Shown here: piece by piece, positions 7,804-13,537 of the stretch
Position numbering within the stretch: the stretch's first letter is position 1
Layout: each line of letters begins with the position of its first letter
DNA from: Pseudomonadota bacterium
Lineage (GTDB): Bacteria; Pseudomonadota; Gammaproteobacteria; Burkholderiales; SHXO01
Direction of reading: 5' to 3'
NCBI GenBank assembly: GCA_023430065.1
Contig: JAEZCG010000071.1
Coordinates: 1-13,537, forward strand
Length of the DNA: 13,537 bases
Position numbers and translations under genes: made by a program
Notes under the pieces: model-generated
Told to the model about the DNA's origin: nothing
Databases searched by the model: none
What the model saw: only the letters and a program-made list of their open reading frames with translations

Positions 7804-7850
7804 AGCGAGGGTTCCTCGCTTTGTTGCGTCCAGGGCGAGGATTCCTCGCC
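7804..7850. repeat. Twin near-identical hairpins, probable dispersed intergenic repeat
   Basis: AGCGAGG-GTT-CCTCGCT (7804-7820) and GGCGAGG-ATT-CCTCGCC (7834-7850) are perfect 7-bp stems with three-base loops, 30 bases apart. Right after comes CTCGGAATGACA. Read on the minus strand, this gives TGTCATTCCGAG followed by GCGAGGAATCCTCGC. That style of short repeat is found scattered between genes in many bacterial chromosomes. The first hairpin is followed by TTGTTG and could also serve as a weak terminator for the sulfurtransferase gene, 23 bases after its stop. Confidence 0.6.
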
Positions 7851-8042
7851 TCCGGCTCGGAATGACACCAGTGGGATGCCTGGTGCGCCCCCTGTCTGAA
7901 GTCCTACGGTGTCACCCGGAACGCTGAGTCCACGGCGAACCTTGGATGATCGCATCGCACGGTCGGTGAAACACGGCAGTTACACATGCTTACGATCTGT
8001 TTCCGTCGCGAAAGAAGCAGGTTACCTCTGGTGCGTAGAGTG

Positions 8043-8090
8043 GGAACCGTGCTGAACACGGACATCGATGTCGGTTCAGACAGCGGTTCC
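8043..8090 (+). promoter_or_regulatory. Long interrupted palindrome in the leader of the small secreted protein gene
   Basis: Nested pairs share almost one centre: GGAACCG (8043-8049) with CGGTTCC (8084-8090), CTGAAC (8052-8057) with GTTCAG (8074-8079), and the 12-bp palindrome GACATCGATGTC (8061-8072). A competing stem, CCGTG (8047-8051) with CACGG (8057-8061), excludes the long fold. The element ends 12 bases before the CAGGAG ribosome site. It may be an RNA switch-like leader or a DNA operator. Confidence 0.5.
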
Positions 8091-8114
8091 AACCCACTCA
8101 ACCAGGAGATGACC

Positions 8115-8348
8115 ATGAACGCCAAAGCCATTCTTTTCGTCGCCGCGATCGCCGCTTCCGCCAACGTCTTCGCCGCCGGCCGAGACAGCGTGTACGCCCA
8201 GCCGGGCGTGAGCATCAAGTCGTCCTCGTTTTCGAAGGCGACGACGGTTGCGACCAACGGTCGCAGCAGCGTCTACGCGAAGGATCTGCCCGCGCCGACG
8301 CGGACCACCCGCCACGCCGTCATCACCGAAAAGTTCGGCCGCGCGTAA
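8115..8348 (+). CDS. Small secreted protein of unknown function
   Basis: This 77-residue protein is not recognised. Residues 1-20 form a signal peptide (MNAKAILFVAAIAASANVFA, cleaved before AG or G), leaving a mature periplasmic or secreted peptide of about 57 residues. The mature part is basic and Ser/Thr-rich, with no cysteine. It carries a repeated motif, GRDSVYA at 22-28 and GRSSVYA at 49-55. The ATG at 8115 is chosen because CAGGAG (8103-8108) sits six bases before it; an ATG at 8109 is too close, and the open frame back to 7986 runs through the leader palindrome. It has its own structured leader and a strong terminator, so it is probably a single-gene transcript. Small signal-peptide proteins of this kind are common in betaproteobacteria and are often stress-induced; that is an inference. 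Confidence 0.8.
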   Translation: MNAKAILFVAAIAASANVFAAGRDSVYAQPGVSIKSSSFSKATTVATNGRSSVYAKDLPAPTRTTRHAVITEKFGRA

Positions 8349-8369
8349 TCGTCGCATGCGCCCCCCGAC

Positions 8370-8402
8370 AACGGCCCGCCACGCGGGCCGTTCCTCTTTC
8401 TC
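8370..8402 (+). terminator. Intrinsic terminator after the small secreted protein gene
   Basis: AACGGCCCGC (8370-8379) pairs perfectly with GCGGGCCGTT (8383-8392) around a CAC loop, followed by the pyrimidine run CCTCTTTCTC. It starts 22 bases after the stop codon. On the other strand the stem is followed by G-rich sequence, so it should act only for the plus-strand gene. Confidence 0.8.
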
Positions 8403-8482
8403 GGGGCCCGCGCGCAAACTCCCGTCCGGCTCGGCTGGAACCATCGGCAGGGGCAGTCAAGAAGAGCGCAACAGATAGGTCG

Positions 8483-8974
8483 CTACAGGCAGAGAACGAG
8501 CGTGTCGGTGCAGGCAGTGTCGAGCGCCGCCACTTCGACTTGCGCACGCAGGACTCTCAGCGCGCATACGTGTCCGGCGTCACGCAGGCGCGCCTGCAAG
8601 CTCACCAGGTCGTCGTGTTCGGCTTTGACCGCAAGCAGGCGCTCGCCCTTGCGAATGTATTTGCAGCGCACGACCTGCTTTACCGGTCCGGCGATCACCG
8701 TTCGCGCCTCGACGCGGATATCGAAGTGACGGTGCCGCGATTCCAGTACGCGGTAGCCCCACACACCCAACTCGGTACCCAGCAGCAGGGCGATGTCGTC
8801 TTCCCGCTCCGCGGGCAGATCGATCAGGCAGACGTGTCCGGGACGGCCTTTCTTCGTGATCGAGGCGAGCATCTGCACGTTGCGTGCCCCCGCGGCGAGG
8901 ATCTGCTGCGTGGCGTGCTGCAGCGTCTCGCCGGTGGCGTCGTCCACCTGTACGAGCAGGAGCAGTTCGCTCAT
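8483..8974 (-). CDS. LarC C-terminal domain-like protein (stand-alone)
   Basis: This 163-residue protein resembles the C-terminal (LarC2) domain of LarC, the CTP-dependent nickel insertase that completes the nickel-pincer nucleotide of lactate racemase. Residues 3-12 (ELLLLVQVDD) followed by GE correspond to the ETNIDD-x-x-x-E start of that domain. Next come AAGARNVQ (usual GA-x-DV), TKKGRPGHVCLI (usual KKxRPG, about 40-51), a TELGVWGYRVLESRHR stretch (usual T-x-GVR-x-x-x-x-R) and AVKAEHDD (usual VKPEYED). The LarC N-terminal domain is absent. The ATG overlaps the stop of the upstream 593-residue gene (ATGA), so the two are co-translated. No larA, larB or larE is in the window. The similarity is by eye; the fold may be reused for another metal, nucleotide or protein. 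Confidence 0.65.
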   Translation of the reverse strand: MSELLLLVQVDDATGETLQHATQQILAAGARNVQMLASITKKGRPGHVCLIDLPAEREDDIALLLGTELGVWGYRVLESRHRHFDIRVEARTVIAGPVKQVVRCKYIRKGERLLAVKAEHDDLVSLQARLRDAGHVCALRVLRAQVEVAALDTACTDTLVLCL

Positions 8975-10752
8975 GTGGCGCACGCTATGACGCGCTGCGC
9001 GATGGTCGCGGCATTCTGTGCGCGCGCCTTGCCGCCTGGGATGCCGGCGCTCAAGTAGGCCGCGGACTCTGCGATCTCCGCTGCCTGCGCCGGATCGTGC
9101 AGGCCAAGGGCGGCGGCCATCGCCGCCGGTACGGTCACGTTCACGATGCTGTTCGCTGCCACCAGCACCTCGCCCACCATCGGGGCGACGAGCGGAGCGA
9201 TCGCGCTCAGCTCCGGCGCCTCCCCGCGCGCCATCTTCGGAGCGAGGTCGTGGACGAAGCCCGGCAGCGCATGCCGCGTGCCGTCGATGCTCACCTCGAC
9301 GTCGATCGCCGGATCGAACACGAACCACCGGCGTGCCATCCTGCTGTCGCGGCGCGCGGCGGCGGCGATGCGCGTGATGCGCATCTCGATCTGCCTGCCG
9401 GTCTTGCGTGACATGTGTGCGCTGGCACGCTGCTCGATGGTGTGCTGGCGCTGCGCGTCCAGAGCCCGTACGACCTCGGCCAGGTTCTCCCCGGCGCTCA
9501 GCCGGTCGTGCGCGAAGGCCGCGCGCCGGTGCAGGGCGTCGACGCGGTACGGCTCGGAGGCGAGGATCAACGCATCCGTCACCGGGCCGCGGCGGATCTG
9601 CGTGGCCTTGCGCGCCACGGTGTTCATCGACAGCAGCGTGGTGTCCGGGTCGATCGATGCCGCCGCCCGCACCTGACCCAACTGCGCTGCGACGGCTTCG
9701 GCATCGGCGCCATCCTGCAGCAGCGCATGGAATGCTGCGACGGCGTCGGCGCACAGGTGCCCGAGCGGAGGATCGCTCAGGCGGTGGAATTCCTCGAACA
9801 CCTGCACGATCTCGTTCAGCGCCATCATGCCGATCACCGTCGGACCGCCGATGTCCTTCAGGATCAGGCCGAGATCGCCGAGCAGCTTGCCGGTCGGTAC
9901 GGCGAGGCCGCTGAGGCGGAAGTGCAGCTCCGGCGGCAAGCCGGCGGTTGCAGCCGCAGTGCTGCCGGCAACGAATGCACTGGTGATTTTGCCATAGGGG
10001 CCGTACTGCTCCGCGACGTCCGCATCGGGGTGGATGATCTCCAGGATGGCGGCGGCCCCGAACAATGCCGCGCTGAACGGATGCGGCAGGATGCCCGCGC
10101 CGGCGAACGCATCCATCATTGCCTGGGTGCCGATGCGTGCGCCGCGCTCTGCCATGGCGGGGAAGACGATGTCCTCGCCCAGCGTGCTGTGCCCGAACAG
10201 CGGGCCGGCGGCAATGCCGGGCGGGACGTTCCTTCCGTCGATGGGGCTCAGCGTTCCGGCGAGCATGGCCTGGTTGATTGCCAGCACGGCAGGAAAGCCG
10301 GAGATCTTGTTGTTCATCTTGCCGGTCGGAATGGCCGCGACCCCACAGCGATCCACCCCGGCGATCATGCGTGCCGTGGCGCCGAGCTTGCGGTTGCCCG
10401 CCGGGATGCCGACTTGCGCCTGCGCGCCGGCGAGGTAGAGCATGACGGCCGACAGCAGCGCCGCGTTTGCGCTGTCGGCGCCGGCGTCACGCCCTGCGCG
10501 GATCGCCTTGGCGAGGAGGTCGTCGACCGGCTGATGCCTGGCATTCGCGAACTTCACCTCGACCTGCGCCCCGCGCAGGATCTCGTCGGCCAGGGTGTCG
10601 GCGATGGCGATGACGGGCAGGTTGAGCATGCCGTGACCGCCGGTCAGCGCCTCGATGCGGTCGTTGGTCAGCCAGTCGACGTTTGCCGTCGCACCCGCGA
10701 CGGCGGCCAGGATTGCCTTGTCCCTGGAAATGCCGGGCGCTGGATCTGCCAC
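8971..10752 (-). CDS. 593-residue protein of unrecognised family, coupled to the LarC-like gene
   Basis: I do not recognise this family. The GTG at 10752 has a GGGAGGAG-like ribosome site six bases ahead. No signal peptide is evident; despite many Ala/Gly-rich helices it looks cytoplasmic. Motif-like stretches that look conserved are GGHGMLNLPVIAIAD (38-52), GIPAGNRKLGATARM (115-129), PTGKMNNKISGFPAV (142-156), FGHSTLGEDIVFPAM (186-200), GARIGTQAMMDAFAGAG (204-220), PTGKLLGDLGLILKDIGGPTV (286-306), NTVARKATQIRRGPVTDA (377-394) and SAGIPGGKARAQ (568-579). Several Gly-Lys and Asn-Lys segments could bind phosphate or nucleotide. Cys is scarce (136, 334, 591). The region 450-500 reads as a beta-rich domain. 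Coupling by ATGA to the LarC2-like gene suggests the two products form a complex or work on the same cofactor. Confidence 0.85.
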   Translation of the reverse strand: MADPAPGISRDKAILAAVAGATANVDWLTNDRIEALTGGHGMLNLPVIAIADTLADEILRGAQVEVKFANARHQPVDDLLAKAIRAGRDAGADSANAALLSAVMLYLAGAQAQVGIPAGNRKLGATARMIAGVDRCGVAAIPTGKMNNKISGFPAVLAINQAMLAGTLSPIDGRNVPPGIAAGPLFGHSTLGEDIVFPAMAERGARIGTQAMMDAFAGAGILPHPFSAALFGAAAILEIIHPDADVAEQYGPYGKITSAFVAGSTAAATAGLPPELHFRLSGLAVPTGKLLGDLGLILKDIGGPTVIGMMALNEIVQVFEEFHRLSDPPLGHLCADAVAAFHALLQDGADAEAVAAQLGQVRAAASIDPDTTLLSMNTVARKATQIRRGPVTDALILASEPYRVDALHRRAAFAHDRLSAGENLAEVVRALDAQRQHTIEQRASAHMSRKTGRQIEMRITRIAAAARRDSRMARRWFVFDPAIDVEVSIDGTRHALPGFVHDLAPKMARGEAPELSAIAPLVAPMVGEVLVAANSIVNVTVPAAMAAALGLHDPAQAAEIAESAAYLSAGIPGGKARAQNAATIAQRVIACAT

Positions 10753-10833
10753 GCCGCTCCTCCCGCTCGCCGGACCACCCGGCTCATCCGGATTGTAGCG
10801 TCGGCATGCTGCCGGCCCGTGTCCTGTAAGGAG

Positions 10834-10881
10834 TCACGCCGCACGCGGCGCGAACCGGGGACTGCCGGGGGTGCGGCGTGA
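10834..10881. repeat. 11-bp perfect inverted repeat
   Basis: TCACGCCGCAC (10834-10844) and GTGCGGCGTGA (10871-10881) are perfectly complementary around 26 bases. They lie just after the stop of the small minus-strand gene and about 80 bases before the start of the 593-residue gene. No T-tract follows on the minus strand, so it is not a standard terminator. It may be a transcript-end stem, an attenuator or an operator. Confidence 0.5.
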
Positions 10882-10890
10882 GGCTCCGGT

Positions 10891-11052
10891 TTATCGGCGC
10901 TGGAGCCGGCTCAGCAGCTGATCCGCGAGCTGGCGCAGGCGGCCGGGCGCGGCAGGGGACGTCTGCGCGGGAGCGTGGGAAGGCTGGCGCCGCGCGGAGT
11001 AGTTCATGAAACCGTAGCCGCCGAACACGCTTCCTTGTGGTTCGTACTTCAT
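10891..11052 (-). CDS. Small 53-residue protein of unknown function
   Basis: This short frame is supported by a good ribosome site: AGGAG, six bases, then ATG at 11052. The product begins MKYEPQGSVFGGYGFMNY, has a Pro/Ala/Ser-rich middle (about 21-37) and ends in a basic amphipathic helix (GRLRQLADQLLSRLQRR). There is no signal peptide or membrane segment. I do not recognise it. It is divergent from the M20 amidohydrolase, and its own transcript would run into the 11-bp inverted repeat and towards the 593-residue gene on the same strand, so it could lead that operon. A longer reading frame extends back to 11349, but that overlaps the amidohydrolase gene antisense and is not credible. Confidence 0.55.
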   Translation of the reverse strand: MKYEPQGSVFGGYGFMNYSARRQPSHAPAQTSPAAPGRLRQLADQLLSRLQRR

Positions 11053-11106
11053 GGTTCGCTCCTGCTGGGTTAGGCAACAGGCCCGAGCATCGGATGTGCC
11101 AGCGTC

Positions 11107-11135
11107 TTTACCCCGGGCCGTTCGACAGGTATAAG
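11107..11135 (+). promoter_or_regulatory. Sigma70-like promoter for the M20 amidohydrolase gene
   Basis: TTTACC (11107-11112, four of six -35 bases) and TATAAG (11130-11135, five of six -10 bases) are 17 bases apart, the optimal spacing. Transcription would begin near 11142, leaving a leader of about 30 bases with the CTGGAGG ribosome site. Confidence 0.5.
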
Positions 11136-11170
11136 CGGCAGGTCGAACACCATCTGGAGGCGGGCCCGTG

Positions 11171-12469
11171 ATGAATCGGTTGGGAGCAATGGCGTTGGTG
11201 GCGGCGGTACTGCTGCCCGTCGCCCCGATGGCGAATGCCGGTCCGGACGAGTTGGCGGCCGAAGTGGAGGCGCGGGTGATCGCGTGGCGGCGCGACATCC
11301 ACCAGCATCCGGAACTCGGCAATCGCGAGGTGCGCACCGCCCGGCTCATCGCGGATCATCTGCGGGAACTGGGGCTTCCGGTTCAGACGGGCGTCGCGCA
11401 TACCGGCGTGGTCGCCGTGTTGCGAGGCGGCAAACCGGGCCCCGTCGTGGCCTTGCGCGCGGACATGGACGCGCTGCCGGTGACCGAGGAAGTCGACCTG
11501 CCGTTCGCATCGAAGGTGCGTACACAGTGGGCCGGCAAGGAGACGGGCGTCATGCATGCTTGCGGCCATGACACCCACGTTGCCATCCTGATGGGCGTGG
11601 CCGAGGTTCTGACGCGCATGCGCAGCGAGGTGCCGGGCACCGTCAAGTTCATCTTCCAGCCGGCCGAGGAGGGACCGCCGCCGGGCGAACGCGGTGGCGC
11701 GGCGCTGATGGTCGAGGAGGGCGTCATGGACGCCGACCCGAAGCCTGAAGTCATCTTCGGCCTGCACATCGGGTCGATGCACGAAGCCGGCACCATCGCC
11801 TACCGGCCGGGTGCGGTGCTGGCCGCGGCGGACGTCCTGCGCATCACCGTCAAGGGCCGTCAGACGCACGGTTCCGCGCCATGGGCGGGCGTCGATCCGA
11901 TCGTGGTCGCCTCGCAGATCGTGCTCGGCCTGCAGACCATCGTCAGCCGTCAGGTGAACATCCCGTCCGAGCCGGCGGTGGTGACGATCGGAGGGATCGA
12001 CGGCGGCAACCGTTTCAACATCATCCCGGAAACAGTGCAGATGGTCGGCACCGTGCGCACCTTCGACGAGGCGCTGCGCGACGACGTTCATCAGCGCATT
12101 CGCCGCACTGCCGAGAATATCGCCGAAGCCTCGGGGGCGACGGCTGACGTGGTGATCGAGAAGCCCTACGGCGTCACCGTGAACGATCCCGGACTCACCG
12201 AACGCATGCTGCCGACCTTGAAGCGGGTGGCAGGCACGGAGAACGTCATCCTGCGCGACCGCGTGATGGGCGCCGAAGACTTCTCGTTCTTCTCGCAACG
12301 GGTGCCCGGATTGTTCTTCTTCCTCGGCGGTTCTCCGAAGGGTGTCGACCTCACCAAGGTTGCCTACAACCACTCGCCGAAGTTCTACGTCGACGAGTCC
12401 GCCCTGCTGCTCGGCGTGCGTGCGCTCACGCACCTGACACTCGACTACATGGAAGGCGCAGGGAAGTGA
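11171..12469 (+). CDS. Exported M20 family amidohydrolase/aminoacylase
   Basis: This 432-residue enzyme belongs to the M20D group (hippurate hydrolase, N-acyl-amino acid and auxin-conjugate amidohydrolases), which cleave amide bonds of N-acylated amino acids with a two-metal centre. Residues 1-23 are a signal peptide (hydrophobic core then APMANA), so the enzyme is periplasmic, unlike most of the family. Metal and catalytic residues are present: RADMDALP (about 97-103), HACGHDTH (Cys131, His133), QPAEEG (Glu166/Glu167), GLH (His199) and NHSPKFYVDE (His401). The dimerisation domain spans about 215-325 and includes GRQTHGSAPW. GGAGG lies 10 bases before this ATG; the GTG immediately before it (11168) is seven bases away and is an equal alternative. 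The stop is only 18 bases from the converging VanZ-like gene. The substrate is unknown. Confidence 0.93.
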   Translation: MNRLGAMALVAAVLLPVAPMANAGPDELAAEVEARVIAWRRDIHQHPELGNREVRTARLIADHLRELGLPVQTGVAHTGVVAVLRGGKPGPVVALRADMDALPVTEEVDLPFASKVRTQWAGKETGVMHACGHDTHVAILMGVAEVLTRMRSEVPGTVKFIFQPAEEGPPPGERGGAALMVEEGVMDADPKPEVIFGLHIGSMHEAGTIAYRPGAVLAAADVLRITVKGRQTHGSAPWAGVDPIVVASQIVLGLQTIVSRQVNIPSEPAVVTIGGIDGGNRFNIIPETVQMVGTVRTFDEALRDDVHQRIRRTAENIAEASGATADVVIEKPYGVTVNDPGLTERMLPTLKRVAGTENVILRDRVMGAEDFSFFSQRVPGLFFFLGGSPKGVDLTKVAYNHSPKFYVDESALLLGVRALTHLTLDYMEGAGK

Positions 12470-12487
12470 CGGTCAGGGCACGCTGAG

Positions 12488-12880
12488 CTACACCGCGCGC
12501 TCGACGAGCCCCTGTGCGAAGGCGAGCAGCGCCGGTCCGCGCGGGGGCGCGGCCCACCAGCCCAGGGCGATGCCGAGCACGTCGGCGGCGATGTCTGCCA
12601 CGGAGAAGTCGCGCACACCGCCCCAGCCCTGCATAACCTCGATCGCCACACCGAGCGCGAGCAGCGCGCCGGCGGTCACCGCACGCTCCGACCGCGTCAG
12701 CCGCAGTTGCGCGAACCACAGCATCAGCAGCGCATAGGCGAGCGCGTGCTGGATCTTGTCCGCGTGTGGAAAGGTCACGACCTGCGGCGGGCTGGGTGTG
12801 AGGGAGAGCCAGAGGAGGAGCGCGATGCCGAGCCAGCCGGCGATGCGCCAGGCGCTGCGCAAGGCGGACGCGGGGGTCAC
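12488..12880 (-). CDS. VanZ-like membrane protein
   Basis: This 130-residue protein has three to four membrane segments, near residues 13-28, 45-57, 66-82 and 90-107. It carries the VanZ-like signature: SLTPSPP after the first segment, HADKIQHALAYALL, then EVMQGWGGVRDFSVADIAADVLGIALGW. VanZ itself gives low-level teicoplanin resistance in enterococci. Proteobacterial members of this fold have no settled role, so resistance should not be inferred. The GTG at 12880 overlaps the GST stop codon in GTGA and fixes the start; upstream frame to 12994 lies inside the GST gene. There is no separate ribosome site, so translation probably depends on that of the GST gene. Confidence 0.85.
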   Translation of the reverse strand: MTPASALRSAWRIAGWLGIALLLWLSLTPSPPQVVTFPHADKIQHALAYALLMLWFAQLRLTRSERAVTAGALLALGVAIEVMQGWGGVRDFSVADIAADVLGIALGWWAAPPRGPALLAFAQGLVERAV

Positions 12881-13497
12881 GTGAGCGGAAGCATCACGTT
12901 GTTCTCGTAGGCCGCGCGCTGGCGCAGCAACTGGAACCAGCGATGCAGGTGCGGGAACTCGGGTCGCTCGATGGGAAGCGCAAACCAGCGCCATACACCG
13001 CAGCCCAGCGGGATGTCGCCCATCGTCAGTGCATCCCCCGCCACGTACGCGTGATTTCTCAGATGATCATCGAGATAGCCGAGCACTTCGGCGGTGCGCG
13101 TGCGCGCCTCCTCCATCGCCTTCGTGTCGCGCTGATCCGCGTGGGTGCGGATCAGTCCCCAGAACAGAGGGCGCAGCGACGGCCACAGGGTGCTGTTCTG
13201 CCAGTCCATCCACTTGTCCGCCTCCGCGCGCACCTTCAGATCGTCCGGCCAGAGCCTTCCGGGGCTGTGCTTTGCGCTCAGGTAGCGCACGATCGCGTTG
13301 GATTCCCACAGCACGAAGCCGCTGTCCTCGATGGTGGGCACCAGGCCGTTGGGATTGAGAGCGCGGTACTGTGGCGTGTTCACTTCGCCGAACTCGCCGC
13401 CCGCGTCGATGCGCTCGTACTCGATGCCCATCTCTGCACACGCCCACAACACCTTCTGCACGTTGACCGAGTTGTTGCGGCCCCAGATCCTCAGCAT
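12877..13497 (-). CDS. Glutathione S-transferase family protein
   Basis: This 206-residue cytoplasmic protein has an N-terminal thioredoxin-fold domain (1-77) and a helical C-terminal domain (about 85-200). Glutathione-binding marks are NPNGLVPTI (cis-Pro54) and WESNAIVRYL (Glu65-Ser66); the N-terminal WGRNNSVNVQKVLW offers Ser10/Asn12 near the catalytic position. The C-terminal domain has the conserved MGDIPLGCGVWRW capping segment. Length is normal. The ATG at 13497 follows a GGGGAGGA ribosome site. This layout (WGRxxSxNVQKVLW) is typical of bacterial GSTs of the beta or theta-like groups; the substrate is unknown. It is the first gene of a two-gene unit with the VanZ-like protein. Confidence 0.93.
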   Translation of the reverse strand: MLRIWGRNNSVNVQKVLWACAEMGIEYERIDAGGEFGEVNTPQYRALNPNGLVPTIEDSGFVLWESNAIVRYLSAKHSPGRLWPDDLKVRAEADKWMDWQNSTLWPSLRPLFWGLIRTHADQRDTKAMEEARTRTAEVLGYLDDHLRNHAYVAGDALTMGDIPLGCGVWRWFALPIERPEFPHLHRWFQLLRQRAAYENNVMLPLT

Positions 13498-13537
13498 GCT
13501 CGTCCTCCCCGGGTGCTGCGGACGATCGGGCCGGCAG

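Larger units (their letters stand above)
7782..8114. other. 333-base gene-free region with structured sequence
   Basis: No convincing coding frame is seen. The left part (7804-7869) holds twin hairpins and a CGGAATGACA motif, and an inverted TGACACC/GGTGTCA pair spans 7863-7914. The right part (8043-8090) holds a long interrupted palindrome that forms the leader of the small secreted protein gene. The middle (about 7920-8040) shows nothing I can name. Confidence 0.6.

Noticed and set aside
7804..7850. Twin hairpins as a CRISPR array
   Set aside because: There are only two units of 17 bases with a 13-base gap; there are no regular spacers or cas genes.
8042..8074. RpoE-type promoter reading (GGAACC followed by GTCGG) ahead of the small secreted protein
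   Set aside because: The spacing between GGAACC and GTC is about 21 bases, too long for that class, and the bases are better explained by the palindrome arms.
8483..9754. 423-residue version of the LarC-like gene starting at 9754
   Set aside because: The upstream 260 residues are Arg-rich shadow of the 593-residue gene; the real start is the ATG at 8974 in the ATGA overlap.
9415..10881. 488-residue plus-strand frame opposite the 593-residue gene
   Set aside because: Its composition is typical of a codon shadow, it has no ribosome site, and the minus-strand frame has a ribosome site, coupling and protein-like sequence.
11108..12433. 441-residue minus-strand frame opposite the M20 amidohydrolase gene
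   Set aside because: It is His/Arg-rich shadow sequence over a gene with a complete M20 active site.
12488..12880. Glycopeptide resistance by VanZ
   Set aside because: The fold match alone does not show resistance, no other van genes are present, and outer-membrane bacteria exclude these drugs.

Overview
The window is a stretch of bacterial chromosome with high G+C (by eye about two thirds) in most genes. The gene set is a tripartite TRAP transporter with signal peptide-bearing receptor, a glutathione S-transferase, an exported M20 amidohydrolase, 3-mercaptopyruvate-type sulfurtransferase and glutamine-dependent NAD synthetase. This fits a Gram-negative proteobacterium, most likely a betaproteobacterium. 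That placement is an inference from gene content and style. No rRNA, tRNA, CRISPR array, transposase or phage gene was seen.

Layout. 1-2574 (minus): a TRAP operon read dctP, dctQ, dctM, with dctM running off the left edge. 2575-2799: divergent intergenic region with two inverted repeats. 2800-4857 (plus): nadE. 4858-6368 (plus): a lower-G+C insert-like segment with a membrane-anchored transglutaminase-like protein and a small cupin, ending in three spaced copies of an 11-bp repeat. 6369-7781 (plus): a YfcE-type metallophosphoesterase and a two-domain sulfurtransferase. 7782-8114: 333 bases without a gene, holding two near-identical short hairpins (probably a dispersed repeat) and a long interrupted palindrome. 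8115-8348 (plus): a small secreted protein of unknown function, followed by a clear intrinsic terminator. 8483-10752 (minus): two translationally coupled genes, a 593-residue protein of unrecognised family and a small protein resembling the C-terminal domain of the nickel-pincer cofactor chelatase LarC. 10891-11052 (minus): a 53-residue orphan protein. 11171-12469 (plus): an exported M20 amidohydrolase with a good sigma70-like promoter. 12488-13497 (minus): glutathione S-transferase and a VanZ-like membrane protein, overlapping.

How the genes work together. The TRAP genes form one uptake system for an unknown, probably carboxylate, solute. The GST/VanZ pair and the 593-residue/LarC-like pair are joined by 4-base stop/start overlaps, so each is almost certainly co-translated. 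The most interesting part is the 593-residue/LarC-like pair. A LarC C-terminal-like protein stands without the rest of LarC and without LarA, LarB or LarE in view, next to a large protein I cannot assign. It may be an undescribed cofactor or metal system. Second is the atypical-composition transglutaminase/cupin segment and the structured non-coding elements around it.
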